Shown: positions 43,315-52,407 of the stretch, piece by piece
Numbering within the stretch: position 1 is the stretch's first letter
Layout of the letters: each line of letters opens with the position of its first letter
Origin: Streptomyces sp. NBC_00271
Lineage (GTDB): Bacteria > Actinomycetota > Actinomycetes > Streptomycetales > Streptomycetaceae
NCBI RefSeq assembly: GCF_036178845.1
Contig: NZ_CP108070.1
Span: 6,076,001 to 6,140,000, forward strand
Length of the DNA: 64,000 nt
Direction: 5' to 3'
Made by a program: the position numbers and the translations under genes
Notes under the pieces: generated by a model
Databases searched by the model: none
The model's input: the letters and a program-made list of their open reading frames with translations, nothing else
Told to the model about the DNA's origin: nothing

Positions 43315-44808
43315 ATGTCCATCCAAGAGTCCACCCACAGCCCCGCCAAGGCGGCGGGCGAGTCCGGGCCGGTCCGCCGCCCCGGCCTCATCCTGGCCTT
43401 CCTCTGCCTGGCCGGCTTCATGACCTTCCTCGACGTGTCGATCGTGAACGTCGCCCTGCCGACCATTGAGGACGAGCTCAACATCTCCACCACCGCTCTC
43501 CAGTACGTGGTCACGACCTACGGCATGCTCCTCGGCGGCTTCCTGCTGCTGACCGGCCGGCTCGCCGACACCCTCGGCCGCCGCCGGATGCTGCAGACCG
43601 GTCTGCTCCTGTTCGCCGGTTCCTCTCTGCTCGCCGGTGTCTCGCAGAACGCCGCGATGCTGATCGGCGCCCGCGGTGCCCAGGGCCTGGGGGCCGCGTT
43701 CATCGCCACCGCCGCGCTGAGCCTGCTGACCAACAACTTCGAAGAGGGCGCGGCCCGCAACAAGGCGCTCGGTGCCTGGGGCGCGCTCAGCGGTCTCGCC
43801 GCCGTCGCCGGTGTCACCCTCGGCGGTCTGCTCACCGATGGGCCCGGCTGGCGCTGGATCTTCTTCATCAACGTCCCGATCGGCGTCATCGGCGCCCTGG
43901 TCGCCCCGATGGTCGTCGGCGAGAGCCGCTCCGCCCAGCGCACCAAGTCCTTCGACGTCGCCGGTGCGGTCACCCTCACCGCCGGCCTGGTCCTGCTGAT
44001 CTTCACCCTCGGTCAGACCGTCTCCGACTCCGACGTCCCGACCGGCCGGGTCGTCGGCGGGTTCATCCTCTCCGCGATCCTGCTCGTCTCCTTCATCGTC
44101 ATCGAGCGCCGCGCCAAGGAGCCGCTGATGCCGCTCGGCATCTTCCGCCGCCCCTCGCTGCGCGCCGCCAACGGCATCGCCATCCTGCTGCTCGGCACCT
44201 GCGTCACCCTGTTCTTCTTCGCCAGCCTCTTCATGCAGCAGGTCCTGGACTACTCGGCCGTCAAGACCGGCTTCGCGTACGTGCCGCTCGCGGTGCTCAC
44301 CGCCGTCGGCGCCGGCGTCGCCTCCCAGGTCGTCACCAAGGTCGCCGCCAAGCCCGTCCTGCTGGTCGGCCTCGCGCTCGCCGCGACCGGCATGATGCTG
44401 CTGTGGCGTGCCCCGTCCGACGCCTCCTACCTGACGGACGTACTGCCCGCCTTCGTCCTGATGGGCCTCGGCCTCGGAATGTCCTTCGTCCCGCTGCAGG
44501 TCTCCGCGTTCGCGGGGATCGAGGAGCGCGAGTCGGGTCTGGCCGCCGGTCTCATCAACACCGCCCAGGAAGTCGGCGGCGCGCTCGGCCTCGCGGTCGC
44601 GGCGACCTACGCCTTCCGCCGGGTCGACGAGCTGACGGCCAAGGCCCACGGTGTTCCCGCCCTGGTCCAGGAGGCCCGTACGACCGTCTTCCACGACGCG
44701 TTCCTCGTGGGCGCCTGCTTCGCCGCGGCCGCCTTCGTGGTGACCCTGGTGCTGCTGCCCTTCACCAAGTCCTCCGAGCAGTCCGCGGCCGTCCCCGCGC
44801 ACGCCTGA
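43315..44808 (+). CDS. DHA2 (14-TM) drug exporter of the major facilitator superfamily
   Basis: 497 residues from ATG 43315 (GGGAG upstream). Fourteen predicted helices with family motifs FMTFLDVSIVNVALPTIE, LTGRLADTLGRRRML and GALGLAVAATYAF. EmrB/QacA-type pumps export hydrophobic drugs by proton antiport; this is the likely self-resistance exporter for the aromatic product. Divergent HxlR gene and operator suggest product- or quinone-induced expression. Confidence 0.93.
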   Translation: MSIQESTHSPAKAAGESGPVRRPGLILAFLCLAGFMTFLDVSIVNVALPTIEDELNISTTALQYVVTTYGMLLGGFLLLTGRLADTLGRRRMLQTGLLLFAGSSLLAGVSQNAAMLIGARGAQGLGAAFIATAALSLLTNNFEEGAARNKALGAWGALSGLAAVAGVTLGGLLTDGPGWRWIFFINVPIGVIGALVAPMVVGESRSAQRTKSFDVAGAVTLTAGLVLLIFTLGQTVSDSDVPTGRVVGGFILSAILLVSFIVIERRAKEPLMPLGIFRRPSLRAANGIAILLLGTCVTLFFFASLFMQQVLDYSAVKTGFAYVPLAVLTAVGAGVASQVVTKVAAKPVLLVGLALAATGMMLLWRAPSDASYLTDVLPAFVLMGLGLGMSFVPLQVSAFAGIEERESGLAAGLINTAQEVGGALGLAVAATYAFRRVDELTAKAHGVPALVQEARTTVFHDAFLVGACFAAAAFVVTLVLLPFTKSSEQSAAVPAHA

Positions 44809-44855
44809 CGGCAGACCAGAGACCGAAGTCGGACGACGGAAGAACGGACCCGGCC

Positions 44856-45251
44856 ATGTCCCAACCCCTGCCCCTGTCCGCCGCGGCGGAGGAGTTCCTC
44901 GCCGAGAATGCCCTGTGCACCCTCACCACCCTTCGCCCGGACGGCACGCCGCACGTCGCGCCCGTACGGTTCACCTGGGACGGTGAGGCGGGCCTGGCCC
45001 GGGTGATGACCACGGTGCACCGCCGCAAGTCCCGCAATCTGTTAGCCAGGGCCGGTGGCCGGGCCGCCGTGTGCCAGCTGGTCGGCCCCCGCTGGATCAC
45101 CCTGGAGGGCCCGGCCACCGTCTCCACCGACCCGCCCCGGGTGGTGGAGGGGATGCGCCGCTACGCCAAGCGGTACTGGTCCCAGCCGCCGCAGCCCCCG
45201 GGCCTCGCGGTCATCGAGATCGCGGTCGACCGCGTGATGGGCCTGTACTGA
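44856..45251 (+). CDS. PPOX-class flavin/F420-dependent protein with a TTA codon
   Basis: 131 residues from ATG 44856. Split-barrel pyridoxamine-phosphate-oxidase-like fold: ALCTLTTLRPDGTPHVAPV, RKSRNLLARAG, WITLEGPATVSTDP. Such proteins bind FMN, F420 or haem and act as small reductases; the cofactor cannot be told from sequence. A TTA codon at 45042-45044 makes it bldA-dependent, fitting late secondary metabolism. It is co-directional with the exporter, 47 bp downstream, and ends at a strong terminator. Confidence 0.82.
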   Translation: MSQPLPLSAAAEEFLAENALCTLTTLRPDGTPHVAPVRFTWDGEAGLARVMTTVHRRKSRNLLARAGGRAAVCQLVGPRWITLEGPATVSTDPPRVVEGMRRYAKRYWSQPPQPPGLAVIEIAVDRVMGLY

Positions 45252-45286
45252 ACGGCCCGTACCGAACTCCCGGAGCACATACGGGT

Positions 45287-45323
45287 CGAGAGGGTGCCGG
45301 AAGACGCTTCCGGCACCCTCTCG
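45287..45323 (+). terminator. Terminator after the PPOX gene
   Basis: Perfect 17-bp arms (CGAGAGGGTGCCGGAAG and its complement) with an ACG loop, 35 bp after the stop. Confidence 0.88.
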
Positions 45324-45390
45324 CATGCTCCGCCTGTACCTGCCCGGTACTCGCCACCCGGTACCACGCAGTAGCTGCAGGGCCTCTGAC

Positions 45391-45410
45391 GAACTTGTCA
45401 GAACTTGTCA
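45391..45410 (+). promoter_or_regulatory. Direct repeat GAACTTGTCA in the promoter region of the third monooxygenase
   Basis: GAACTTGTCA occurs twice back to back (45391 and 45401), preceded by TGAC and followed by GAGTTC. Spacing of one helical turn fits a dimeric activator such as an OmpR-type regulator; the link to the regulator at 18525 is only a guess. Confidence 0.4.
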
Positions 45411-45486
45411 GAGTTCTGTATCGACGGCCATTCAGCTTCCCGGGAGCCCTCGGAATACTGGAGAAAACGCCAGCGGGAGAGGGAAT

Positions 45487-46962
45487 ATGGACGCCTTCAA
45501 TGCCGATGTGATCGTTGCCGGAGCGGGGCCCTCGGGTCTCATGCTCGCGGGAGAACTGCGCCTCTCGGGTCTCTCGGTCATCGTGCTCGACCGGCTGGAA
45601 CAGCCGATGCAGCAGTCCCGTGCGCTGGGATTCTCCGCCCGTACGATCGAGGAATTCGGCCAGCGCGGCCTTCTCGAGGATTTCGGTCCGCTGGAGACCA
45701 TACCCGGCGGCCATTTCGGTGGACTCCCCATCGACTACCGCATTGTCGAGGGCGGCAATTTCGGTGTCCGCGGTGTTCCGCAGTCGCGCACCGAGGCCAT
45801 CATCAACAAGTGGGCCGTGGGTCTGGGCGCCGACGTCCGCCGGGGCCACGAGGTCATCGGCCTGACGCAGGACGAGAACGGGGTCCAGGTCGAGGTCGCG
45901 GGCCCGGAGGGCGTCGAGACGCTGCGCGCCGCGTACGTCGTCGGCTGTGACGGCGCCCGCTCCACCGTCCGCCACCTGGCCGGGATCGACTTCCCCGGCG
46001 TCAGCGCCACCATCGAGATGAAGATGGCGGACGTCGCCGGAGTCCAGCTGCGGCTGCGCCCCACCGGTGAGGTCGGCGAGGCCGGCATGGTCGTGGTCCT
46101 GCCGCTCGGCCCGGGCGCCACCCGCGTGGTGGTCTTCGAGCGCGGCGCCGGTGTCCGACCCACCCAGGAGCCGCCCACCTTCGAGGAGGTGGCCGCCGCC
46201 TTCCAGCGGGTGACCGGCGAGGACATCAGCGGTGCCAAGCAGCTGTGGACCAGCTACTTCACCGACGCCAGCCGGCACGCCGCCGAGTACCGCAAGGGCC
46301 GGGTCTTCCTCGCGGGCGACGCCGCCCACATCCACCTGCCGATCGGCGCCCAGGGCATCAGCGCGGGCGTCGGCGACGTGGTCAACCTCGGCTGGAAGCT
46401 CGCCGCCGCGGTCAAGGGGCACGCCCCGGAGGGCCTGCTCGACACCTACCACTCCGAGCGCCACCCGGTCGGCGCCCGCATCGTCTACAACACCCTGGTC
46501 CAGCGCACCCTCTACCTCGGCGGTCCCGAGGCCCAGCCGCTGCGCGACCTGTTCGCGGAACTGGTCCAGATCGAGGACGTACGACGTCACCTCGTCGGCC
46601 TGGTCACCGGCCTGGACATCACCTACAGCGCCGTCGAGGGCGGTCACCCGCTGCTCGGCCGCCGGCTGCCCGACCAGGAACTGCTGGTCGGCGACGAGAA
46701 GACCACCACGTACGAGCTGCTGCACCAGGGCCGCCCGGTCCTCCTCGACCTGCACGACAACGCGGCGCTGCGCGAGGCCGCGGCCGCCTGGTCCGACCGT
46801 GTCGACGTCGTCACGGCCACCCGGCCCGACGCCGCCGCCCCGGCCGCCGACCTCCTCGTACGCCCCGACGGCTACATCGCCTGGGTCGGCACCGACGGTT
46901 CCACGGACGGCCTGACCGACGCGCTCGCCCAGTGGTTCGGCGAGCCCGGCACCGCCGCCTGA
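45487..46962 (+). CDS. FAD-dependent aromatic monooxygenase (third paralogue)
   Basis: 491 residues from ATG 45487 (GGGAGAGGG upstream). VAGAGPSGLMLAGELRLSG, LGFSARTIEEFGQRGLLEDF, VVGCDGARSTVRHLAG, GDAAHIHLPIGAQGISAG and LVRPDGYIAWVGTDG give the same fold as the enzymes at 29333 and 31051. In the flavin motif GGQG is replaced by GAQG. It starts a new plus-strand transcript with the halogenase and oxidase. The third oxygenase suggests extensive oxidative tailoring. Confidence 0.9.
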   Translation: MDAFNADVIVAGAGPSGLMLAGELRLSGLSVIVLDRLEQPMQQSRALGFSARTIEEFGQRGLLEDFGPLETIPGGHFGGLPIDYRIVEGGNFGVRGVPQSRTEAIINKWAVGLGADVRRGHEVIGLTQDENGVQVEVAGPEGVETLRAAYVVGCDGARSTVRHLAGIDFPGVSATIEMKMADVAGVQLRLRPTGEVGEAGMVVVLPLGPGATRVVVFERGAGVRPTQEPPTFEEVAAAFQRVTGEDISGAKQLWTSYFTDASRHAAEYRKGRVFLAGDAAHIHLPIGAQGISAGVGDVVNLGWKLAAAVKGHAPEGLLDTYHSERHPVGARIVYNTLVQRTLYLGGPEAQPLRDLFAELVQIEDVRRHLVGLVTGLDITYSAVEGGHPLLGRRLPDQELLVGDEKTTTYELLHQGRPVLLDLHDNAALREAAAAWSDRVDVVTATRPDAAAPAADLLVRPDGYIAWVGTDGSTDGLTDALAQWFGEPGTAA

Positions 46963-47072
46963 AGCCCCCGGTCGACCAGACCTGTTGATCCGACCTGTTG
47001 ATCCGAATCCCTCCAGTAGGACGCGCGCCACCCATCCGACCCGTCCGTGAAACGAGAAAGAGGAGTGCGGTC

Positions 47073-48773
47073 TTGCCCACCAAGGCTGAGGAAGCGAAGA
47101 AGGCCGACAAGGCCGCCGAGTGGACCGAATGCGACGTAGCCATCCTCGGGTCGGGCCTCGCGGGCTCGATCATGGGAGCGATCCTGGCCCGTCAGGGCGC
47201 GAACGTGGTGCTCATCGACGCAGGTCAGCACCCCAGGTTCGCCGTCGGCGAGTCCCAGAACCCGCAGCTCGTCGAGTGGCTGCACATTCTGGCCGTGCGC
47301 TACGACGTGCCCGAGATCAAGCACATGCTGGACGTGAAGGCGGTCACCGAGCACATCGGCCCGACGCACGGCCGCAAGCAGAGCTTCGGCTTCGTCACGC
47401 ACCGGCCGAACCGCGAGCCGGACCCGCACGAGGCGACGATGTTCGTCATCCCGAAGATGCTCACCGAGGCGGTGCACCTCTTCCGGCAGGACACGGACTC
47501 GCACTACCTGAACGTCGCCGCCAAGTACGGCTGCACGCTCCGCCAGAACTGGTTCGCCACCGACCTCGACGTCGACGACGACGGTGTCACCATCACCGGC
47601 AGGAACGGCGAGGTCTTCCGAGCCAAGTACCTGATCGACGCGAGTGGTTTCCGCTCCCCGCTCGCGCAGAAGTTCGACCTGCGCGAGAACCCGCCCCGGC
47701 ACAAGCACCACGCGCGCTCACTGTTCACGCACTACGTCGGCATCAAGCCGTACGACGACGTGTGCAACTACCCGGAAGCGCTGCGCCCGCCCACCGAGTC
47801 GCCCTTCCACGGCGGCACCCTGCACCACCTCATCGAACGGGGCTGGTTCTGGATCATCCCGTTCGACAACTACAAGGACTCCAAGAACCCGGCCTGCAGT
47901 GTCGGCCTGACCTTCGACGAGCGGCTGTACCCCAAGCCGAAGGACATGACGCCGGACGAGGAGTTCAACCACTACCTCGACATGTACCCGGCGGTGAAGC
48001 GGCAGTTCGAGGGCGCCAAGCGGATCCGCGAGTGGGTCTCCACCGACCGCCTCCAGTACTCCTCCAAGCGCACCATAGGCGCCCGCTGGTGCCTGATGTC
48101 GCACGCGGCCGGTTTCATCGACCCGCTGTACTCGCGCGGCCTGTCCAACACCTTCGAGGTCGTCGACGCCCTCGCCTACCGGATCCTGGACGCCCTGCGC
48201 GAGAACGACTTCACCGAGGAGCGCTTCGAGTACGTGGAGCGCCTGGAGCAGGGGCTCCTGGAGTACAACGACAAGATCGTCAACAGCTCCTACATCGCCT
48301 TCAGCCACTTCCGGCTGTGGAACGCGGTGTTCCGGGTGTGGGCGTGCTTCACCACGCCGGCCACCATGCGCCAGATCATGGCGCGCCAGAACTTCCAGCT
48401 CGACGGTGACGACCGGCACTTCAAGGAGATGGAGAAGGCGCCCTACACCGGCCTGTGGTGGCCGGACAGCCACGCCTTCAAGGTCCTCTTCGACACCACC
48501 GCCGAGACCTGCGAGCGGTACGAGGCGGGCGAGATCGACGGTGACAAGGCCGCGGACATCGTCTTCGAGGCGATCCGCGACTGCGAGTCCGTCAACACGC
48601 CCTTCGGCTGGAAGGGCCCCGAGGACCTCCGGTTCTTCCGGGCCACCACCCCCACGATGATGAAGTTCATGTGGTGGGCCAGCACCTCCGGCCCCAAGGA
48701 GATGCGCGACCTCGGCCGATCGATGCTGGCCGGCGTCGTCAAGCAGGGGGTGCGCGGCCGCAAGGTGTCCTGA
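47073..48773 (+). CDS. FAD-dependent halogenase
   Basis: 566 residues from TTG 47073 with AAGAGGAG upstream; an ATG is absent near the start. FAD motif LGSGLAGS at residues 25-32 and the halogenase signature GWxWxIP as GWFWIIP at 257-263, with VGESQNPQL in the region that aligns with the catalytic-Lys loop of tryptophan halogenases. The size and the segments HARSLFTHYVGIKPY and AAGFIDPLYSRGLSNTFEVV fit phenol/polyketide halogenases acting on free or aromatic substrates. It needs FADH2 (flavin reductase at 42165), oxygen and chloride, making a chlorinated product likely. Substrate position cannot be inferred. Confidence 0.9.
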   Translation: MPTKAEEAKKADKAAEWTECDVAILGSGLAGSIMGAILARQGANVVLIDAGQHPRFAVGESQNPQLVEWLHILAVRYDVPEIKHMLDVKAVTEHIGPTHGRKQSFGFVTHRPNREPDPHEATMFVIPKMLTEAVHLFRQDTDSHYLNVAAKYGCTLRQNWFATDLDVDDDGVTITGRNGEVFRAKYLIDASGFRSPLAQKFDLRENPPRHKHHARSLFTHYVGIKPYDDVCNYPEALRPPTESPFHGGTLHHLIERGWFWIIPFDNYKDSKNPACSVGLTFDERLYPKPKDMTPDEEFNHYLDMYPAVKRQFEGAKRIREWVSTDRLQYSSKRTIGARWCLMSHAAGFIDPLYSRGLSNTFEVVDALAYRILDALRENDFTEERFEYVERLEQGLLEYNDKIVNSSYIAFSHFRLWNAVFRVWACFTTPATMRQIMARQNFQLDGDDRHFKEMEKAPYTGLWWPDSHAFKVLFDTTAETCERYEAGEIDGDKAADIVFEAIRDCESVNTPFGWKGPEDLRFFRATTPTMMKFMWWASTSGPKEMRDLGRSMLAGVVKQGVRGRKVS

Positions 48774-48997
48774 CCCCGGCCCCTCTCGAGGCCTCATCGC
48801 GAGGCACCGCTTCGAAGGCCCGGCCTCCCGGGCCCGTCTCCCGGGCCCGCCTTCACAGAGCCACTTTCCCCCCGGTTCCGGCGCCGGGCCCACCTTCCCC
48901 CCGTGGGCCCGGCGCCGGCCCCCTTGCTCCTCTCTGCACGTCTCCCCCTCACTGATTTCCACCTACATCCACCGTTTCCTAGAACCTTGGGACATCC

Positions 48998-50509
48998 GTG
49001 ATCACTCGTAGAGCACTGATCGGTGCGGGAACCGCCGCCGTCGGCCTGGCCGTCCTGCCCAACAGCCCCGTCTCCGCAGGCTCCTCCGCCCCCTGGAGCA
49101 CCCTCGCCGGCAAGCTCCAGGGACAGCTGGTGCTGCCCACCGACTCCAGCTACGGCGTGGCCAAGCAGCTGGAACTCGGCCAGTTCGACTCGGTCAATCC
49201 GCGGGCCGTCGCGTACTGCGTCAGCTCCTCCGACGTCTCCGTCGCGCTGCGCTTCGCCCAGGACAACGGACTCCCGTCCGCCGTCCGCAGCGGCGGCCAC
49301 AGCTTCGCGGGCTACTCGACCACGCCCGGCCTGATCATCGACGTGTCGCGGCTCAACGCGATCACCGTCGGCAACGGGACCGTCGACATCGGCCCCGGCG
49401 CCAAGAACGTCGAGATACTCAACGCGCTCGCCCCGCACGCCCTGGTGGTCAGCGAGGGCGGCTGCCCCACCGTGTCGGCCGGCGGCTTCCTCCAGGGCGG
49501 CGGATTCGGCTTCCTGACCCGCCCGACCGGCATGGCCTGCGACGCGATCACCTCGGCCGAGGTGGTCCTCGCCGACGGCTGCGTGGTCACCGCCTCGCCG
49601 ACCAGCCACCCCGACCTCTTCTGGGCGATCCGCGGCGGCGGTGGCGGCAACTTCGGTGTCGTCACCCGCTTCACGGTCACCCCGCACGAGGGCGACCAGA
49701 TGGCCATCAGCAACCTGATCTTCCCGTACGACCGCGCGGCCGAGGTGCTGCACGGCGTGGGCCAGTGGCTGGTGGACGCCCCCCGCACCATCGGCGGCGG
49801 CGCCTACCTCGTCCAGGCCGACGCGGCGCCCGGCACCGTACCGGCGCTCAACGTTTTCCTCGCCTCCCGCGGCACCCCGGCCGAACTGGCCTCGGAGGCG
49901 GCGCGGCTGCTGTCGCTGACCGGTGCGGTGACGGCCCGCCAGGACGCGGTCATGACGTACCAGCAGGTCATGATGATGATCTTCGGTTGCAGCACCCTGA
50001 CCCAGGACCAGTGCCAGCGCGCCGGGAAGTCGCCGAGCGGGGTGCTCACCCGGCCGGCCTTCGGTCTGGAGCGGACCCGGCTGGGCAGCGCGCCCTACGC
50101 GCAGAGCGACTGGGCGAGCGTGGTGACGGCCTTCGACGCCGACCGCAAGGCCGGGCAGGCCCGGTACCTCGACTTCCACTTCTTCGGGGGCGCGGCCAAC
50201 GACCCGGCCCGCACCGACACGGCGTACGTGCACCGTGACTCGCTCTTCTCCGTCAACTACCGGGTCCTGATCAACGACCCGGCCCAGGTCACCGCCGAGG
50301 CCACGGCCGTCGCCACGAGCTGGGTGGACCACGGGTTCGACACCATCGACCCGCTGTCCAACGGCGAGACGTACCAGAACTGGATGGACGCGGAGCTGCC
50401 GAACTGGCGGCAGTCGTACTACGCCGAGAACTACGCGCGGCTGAAGGTCGTGAAGGCGAAGTACGACCCGTACCGCTACTTCAAGTTCGCCCAGGGCATC
50501 GGAGCCTGA
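48998..50509 (+). CDS. Tat-exported berberine-bridge-type FAD oxidase
   Basis: 503 residues from GTG 48998. The N-terminus MITRRALIGAGTAAVGLAVL has a twin-arginine signal, implying folding with FAD inside and export. The PCMH-type FAD domain has both bicovalent attachment residues: His101 in RSGGHSFAGYS and Cys156 in EGGCPTVSAGG. The C-terminal BBE segment ends ENYARLKVVKAKYDPYRYFK. Such enzymes perform final oxidations, for example hemiacetal to lactone in gilvocarcin (GilR) or sugar oxidation in aclacinomycin. Here it could form a quinone or lactone outside the cell, the last step after export. Predicted location is the weakest part of this assignment. Confidence 0.87.
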   Translation: MITRRALIGAGTAAVGLAVLPNSPVSAGSSAPWSTLAGKLQGQLVLPTDSSYGVAKQLELGQFDSVNPRAVAYCVSSSDVSVALRFAQDNGLPSAVRSGGHSFAGYSTTPGLIIDVSRLNAITVGNGTVDIGPGAKNVEILNALAPHALVVSEGGCPTVSAGGFLQGGGFGFLTRPTGMACDAITSAEVVLADGCVVTASPTSHPDLFWAIRGGGGGNFGVVTRFTVTPHEGDQMAISNLIFPYDRAAEVLHGVGQWLVDAPRTIGGGAYLVQADAAPGTVPALNVFLASRGTPAELASEAARLLSLTGAVTARQDAVMTYQQVMMMIFGCSTLTQDQCQRAGKSPSGVLTRPAFGLERTRLGSAPYAQSDWASVVTAFDADRKAGQARYLDFHFFGGAANDPARTDTAYVHRDSLFSVNYRVLINDPAQVTAEATAVATSWVDHGFDTIDPLSNGETYQNWMDAELPNWRQSYYAENYARLKVVKAKYDPYRYFKFAQGIGA

Positions 50510-50553
50510 CGCTTCGTGATCCCGGACATTTCTTGAACCCGAACAGAGGGAAA

Positions 50554-50579
50554 GGCCGCCGGATCGGTCTCCGGCGGCC
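50554..50579. terminator. Hairpin between the oxidase and the isomerase-like gene
   Basis: Perfect 10-bp arms GGCCGCCGGA/TCCGGCGGCC with a TCGGTC loop between convergent genes. Confidence 0.75.
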
Positions 50580-50610
50580 CGCCCGCTCGATCGTCTGCCG
50601 CGTCGCCCCG

Positions 50611-51225
50611 TCAGGGACGACGTCCGTACCAGCCCACCAGCTTGTCGATGTCGGGAGCGTCCTCGTGCACCTCCACCACCGGACCGAACGGCACCTGGCC
50701 GCCGCGGGGCTCCGCGGGCACGGCCCGGTGCATGTTGGCCAGCGGCGCGGCGAGCATCTCCGGGTCCCACTCGGGGCTCTGACCGGTCGCCTTCGCCAGG
50801 TCCCAGGCGTGCAGCACGAACTCGTTGGTGTAGATCACCGAGGCGACCACCCCGGGAACCGGGCCCCAGGGCAGACCGATCTGGCGGCCCAGTACGGCCG
50901 GGTCCGACCACACCGCGTCGAACTCCTTCGTCGCCTCCGCCCAGGCCTTCGCCCAGTCGCCGTCGGGGACGTCCTGGGCGAAGTGCGGAACGCTCATGAA
51001 GGAGCCGCCCGCGCCCATGACGGCGACCCGGCGCAGCACGGACACCACGTGGTTGGCCATGTCACGGACCGAGTAGTCGGGACACGGGGTGACGGTGTCG
51101 TACTGCTCGGGGCGCAGCGCGGCGAGCGTACGTCCGGTGAGCTCGACGGCCTTGAACAGGCCGCCACGGGGGTCGGCGGGCGGGTTGGCGGGGGAATTGG
51201 TGCTGTCAGCCATGTCTTGAGTCAT
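50611..51225 (-). CDS. Maleylpyruvate isomerase-like/DinB-fold metal-binding protein
   Basis: 204 residues from ATG 51225 (ATG 51213 is an alternative). Matches the TIGR03086-type mycothiol-dependent family: CPDYSVRDMANHVVSVLRR and NEFVLHAWDLAKATG supply His residues and an acidic residue for one metal ion. Members use mycothiol as thiol cofactor or are of unknown role. In a quinone-producing cluster it may conjugate or isomerise reactive intermediates or serve detoxification. It diverges from the WYL regulator, which probably controls it. Confidence 0.75.
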   Translation of the reverse strand: MTQDMADSTNSPANPPADPRGGLFKAVELTGRTLAALRPEQYDTVTPCPDYSVRDMANHVVSVLRRVAVMGAGGSFMSVPHFAQDVPDGDWAKAWAEATKEFDAVWSDPAVLGRQIGLPWGPVPGVVASVIYTNEFVLHAWDLAKATGQSPEWDPEMLAAPLANMHRAVPAEPRGGQVPFGPVVEVHEDAPDIDKLVGWYGRRP

Positions 51226-51361
51226 GTCTTCATCGTCGAGGTCAAACAGGTCATCTTGTGGCCTATTTCTAAAGCCTCATCAGATCTTGCTGAAAATAGA
51301 TGTATTGGCTCGAAGTATCTCAAAATCTCAGATCTCAACGTCTCGGAGAGGGCCGGTTGTT

Positions 51362-52396
51362 GTGAAGGCTGACCGTCTGGTGGCGACCCTGCTGCTGCTC
51401 CAGGCGCGCGGGCGGGTGACCGTGCGCGAGGTGGCCCAGGAGCTGGAGGTGTCGGAGCGCACCGCGCGCCGCGACCTGGAGGCTCTCACCACCGCCGGTG
51501 TCCCCGTCTACTCGCAGCGCGGCCGGGGCGGTGGCTGGAGTCTGGTCGGCGGCGCCCGCACCGATCTGACCGGTTTCACCTCGCGGGAGATCGGGGCGTT
51601 GTTCCTGGCCGCGGGCCCCTTGTCGGCCTCGCCCGAACTGCGTGCCGCGTTACGGAAGTTGATGCGGGCGGTGCCCGCGCCCATGCGGCCGCACGCCGAG
51701 GCGGCCGCCAAGGCCATCCTCATCGACGGTGTCGACTGGTCGCGCACGGCGGGTGGCGGCGGCCCCCACCAGCACACTCTGGAGCGGGCGGTGCTCGACG
51801 GCGAACAGGTCCGGCTCGGCTACGCCCCTCCCGACCGGGCTCCCGGCGAGCGCACGGTGCACCCGCTCGGCCTGGTCTCGAAGGCCGGCCGCTGGTACCT
51901 CGTCGCCGGTACCGAGGAGGGGCTGCGCACCTTCCGGCTCGGCCGGGTCACCTCCGCGACCAGGACCGGTGAGCCGGTGCGGCGCCCGGAGAATTTCGAT
52001 CTCGCCGCCGCCTGGCGGGAGTTGGCCGCCGAGGTGGAACAGCGGCTGACCGCGGCGACCGTGCGGGCGCGGGCCGACCGCGACGCCCTGCCGGTGCTGC
52101 GGCAACTGCTGGGCGGTCGGCTGCGGACGGGCGAGGCCCAGATCGACGGCCGGGTCGAGTTCACGGCCGACGGTCCTTCGGTCGAGGTGCTCGCCGCGCA
52201 ACTGGCCGGTCTCGGCAGCCGCGTCGAGGTGCTCGATCCTCCGGAGGCGCGGGAGTCGCTCGTACGTCTGGGCCGCTCGCTCACCGCGGTGTACGGCGGG
52301 CGCGGGGAAGAGGCTCGCTTGGATAGCCACTTTCCTCTAGGTACCTACTATACGGAGGATGTTAGCGTCCCTGTCATGGCCGCCAACCACGGATGA
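51362..52396 (+). CDS. HTH-WYL domain transcriptional regulator with a TTA codon
   Basis: 344 residues from GTG 51362 (GGAGAGGG upstream). N-terminal DeoR-like helix-turn-helix (VTVREVAQELEVSERTARRD), a WYL domain (VHPLGLVSKAGRWYLVAGTE, TFRLGRVTSATRTG) and a WCX-type C-terminus. WYL proteins sense ligands and often regulate the divergent gene, here the isomerase-like protein. A TTA codon at 51650-51652 makes it bldA-dependent. Its last codons run through the putative HxlR operator at 52328-52366, so its true end may have been extended by insertion of that element. Confidence 0.85.
   Translation: MKADRLVATLLLLQARGRVTVREVAQELEVSERTARRDLEALTTAGVPVYSQRGRGGGWSLVGGARTDLTGFTSREIGALFLAAGPLSASPELRAALRKLMRAVPAPMRPHAEAAAKAILIDGVDWSRTAGGGGPHQHTLERAVLDGEQVRLGYAPPDRAPGERTVHPLGLVSKAGRWYLVAGTEEGLRTFRLGRVTSATRTGEPVRRPENFDLAAAWRELAAEVEQRLTAATVRARADRDALPVLRQLLGGRLRTGEAQIDGRVEFTADGPSVEVLAAQLAGLGSRVEVLDPPEARESLVRLGRSLTAVYGGRGEEARLDSHFPLGTYYTEDVSVPVMAANHG
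52328..52366. promoter_or_regulatory. Putative HxlR operator, copy 2
   Basis: Matches 43202-43240 at 36 of 39 bases, with the palindrome TAGGTACCTA at 52338-52347. It overlaps the 3' end of the WYL gene and lies about 210 bp upstream of the NmrA-like gene. Confidence 0.78.
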
Positions 52397-52407
52397 CCGG
52401 CGGATTT

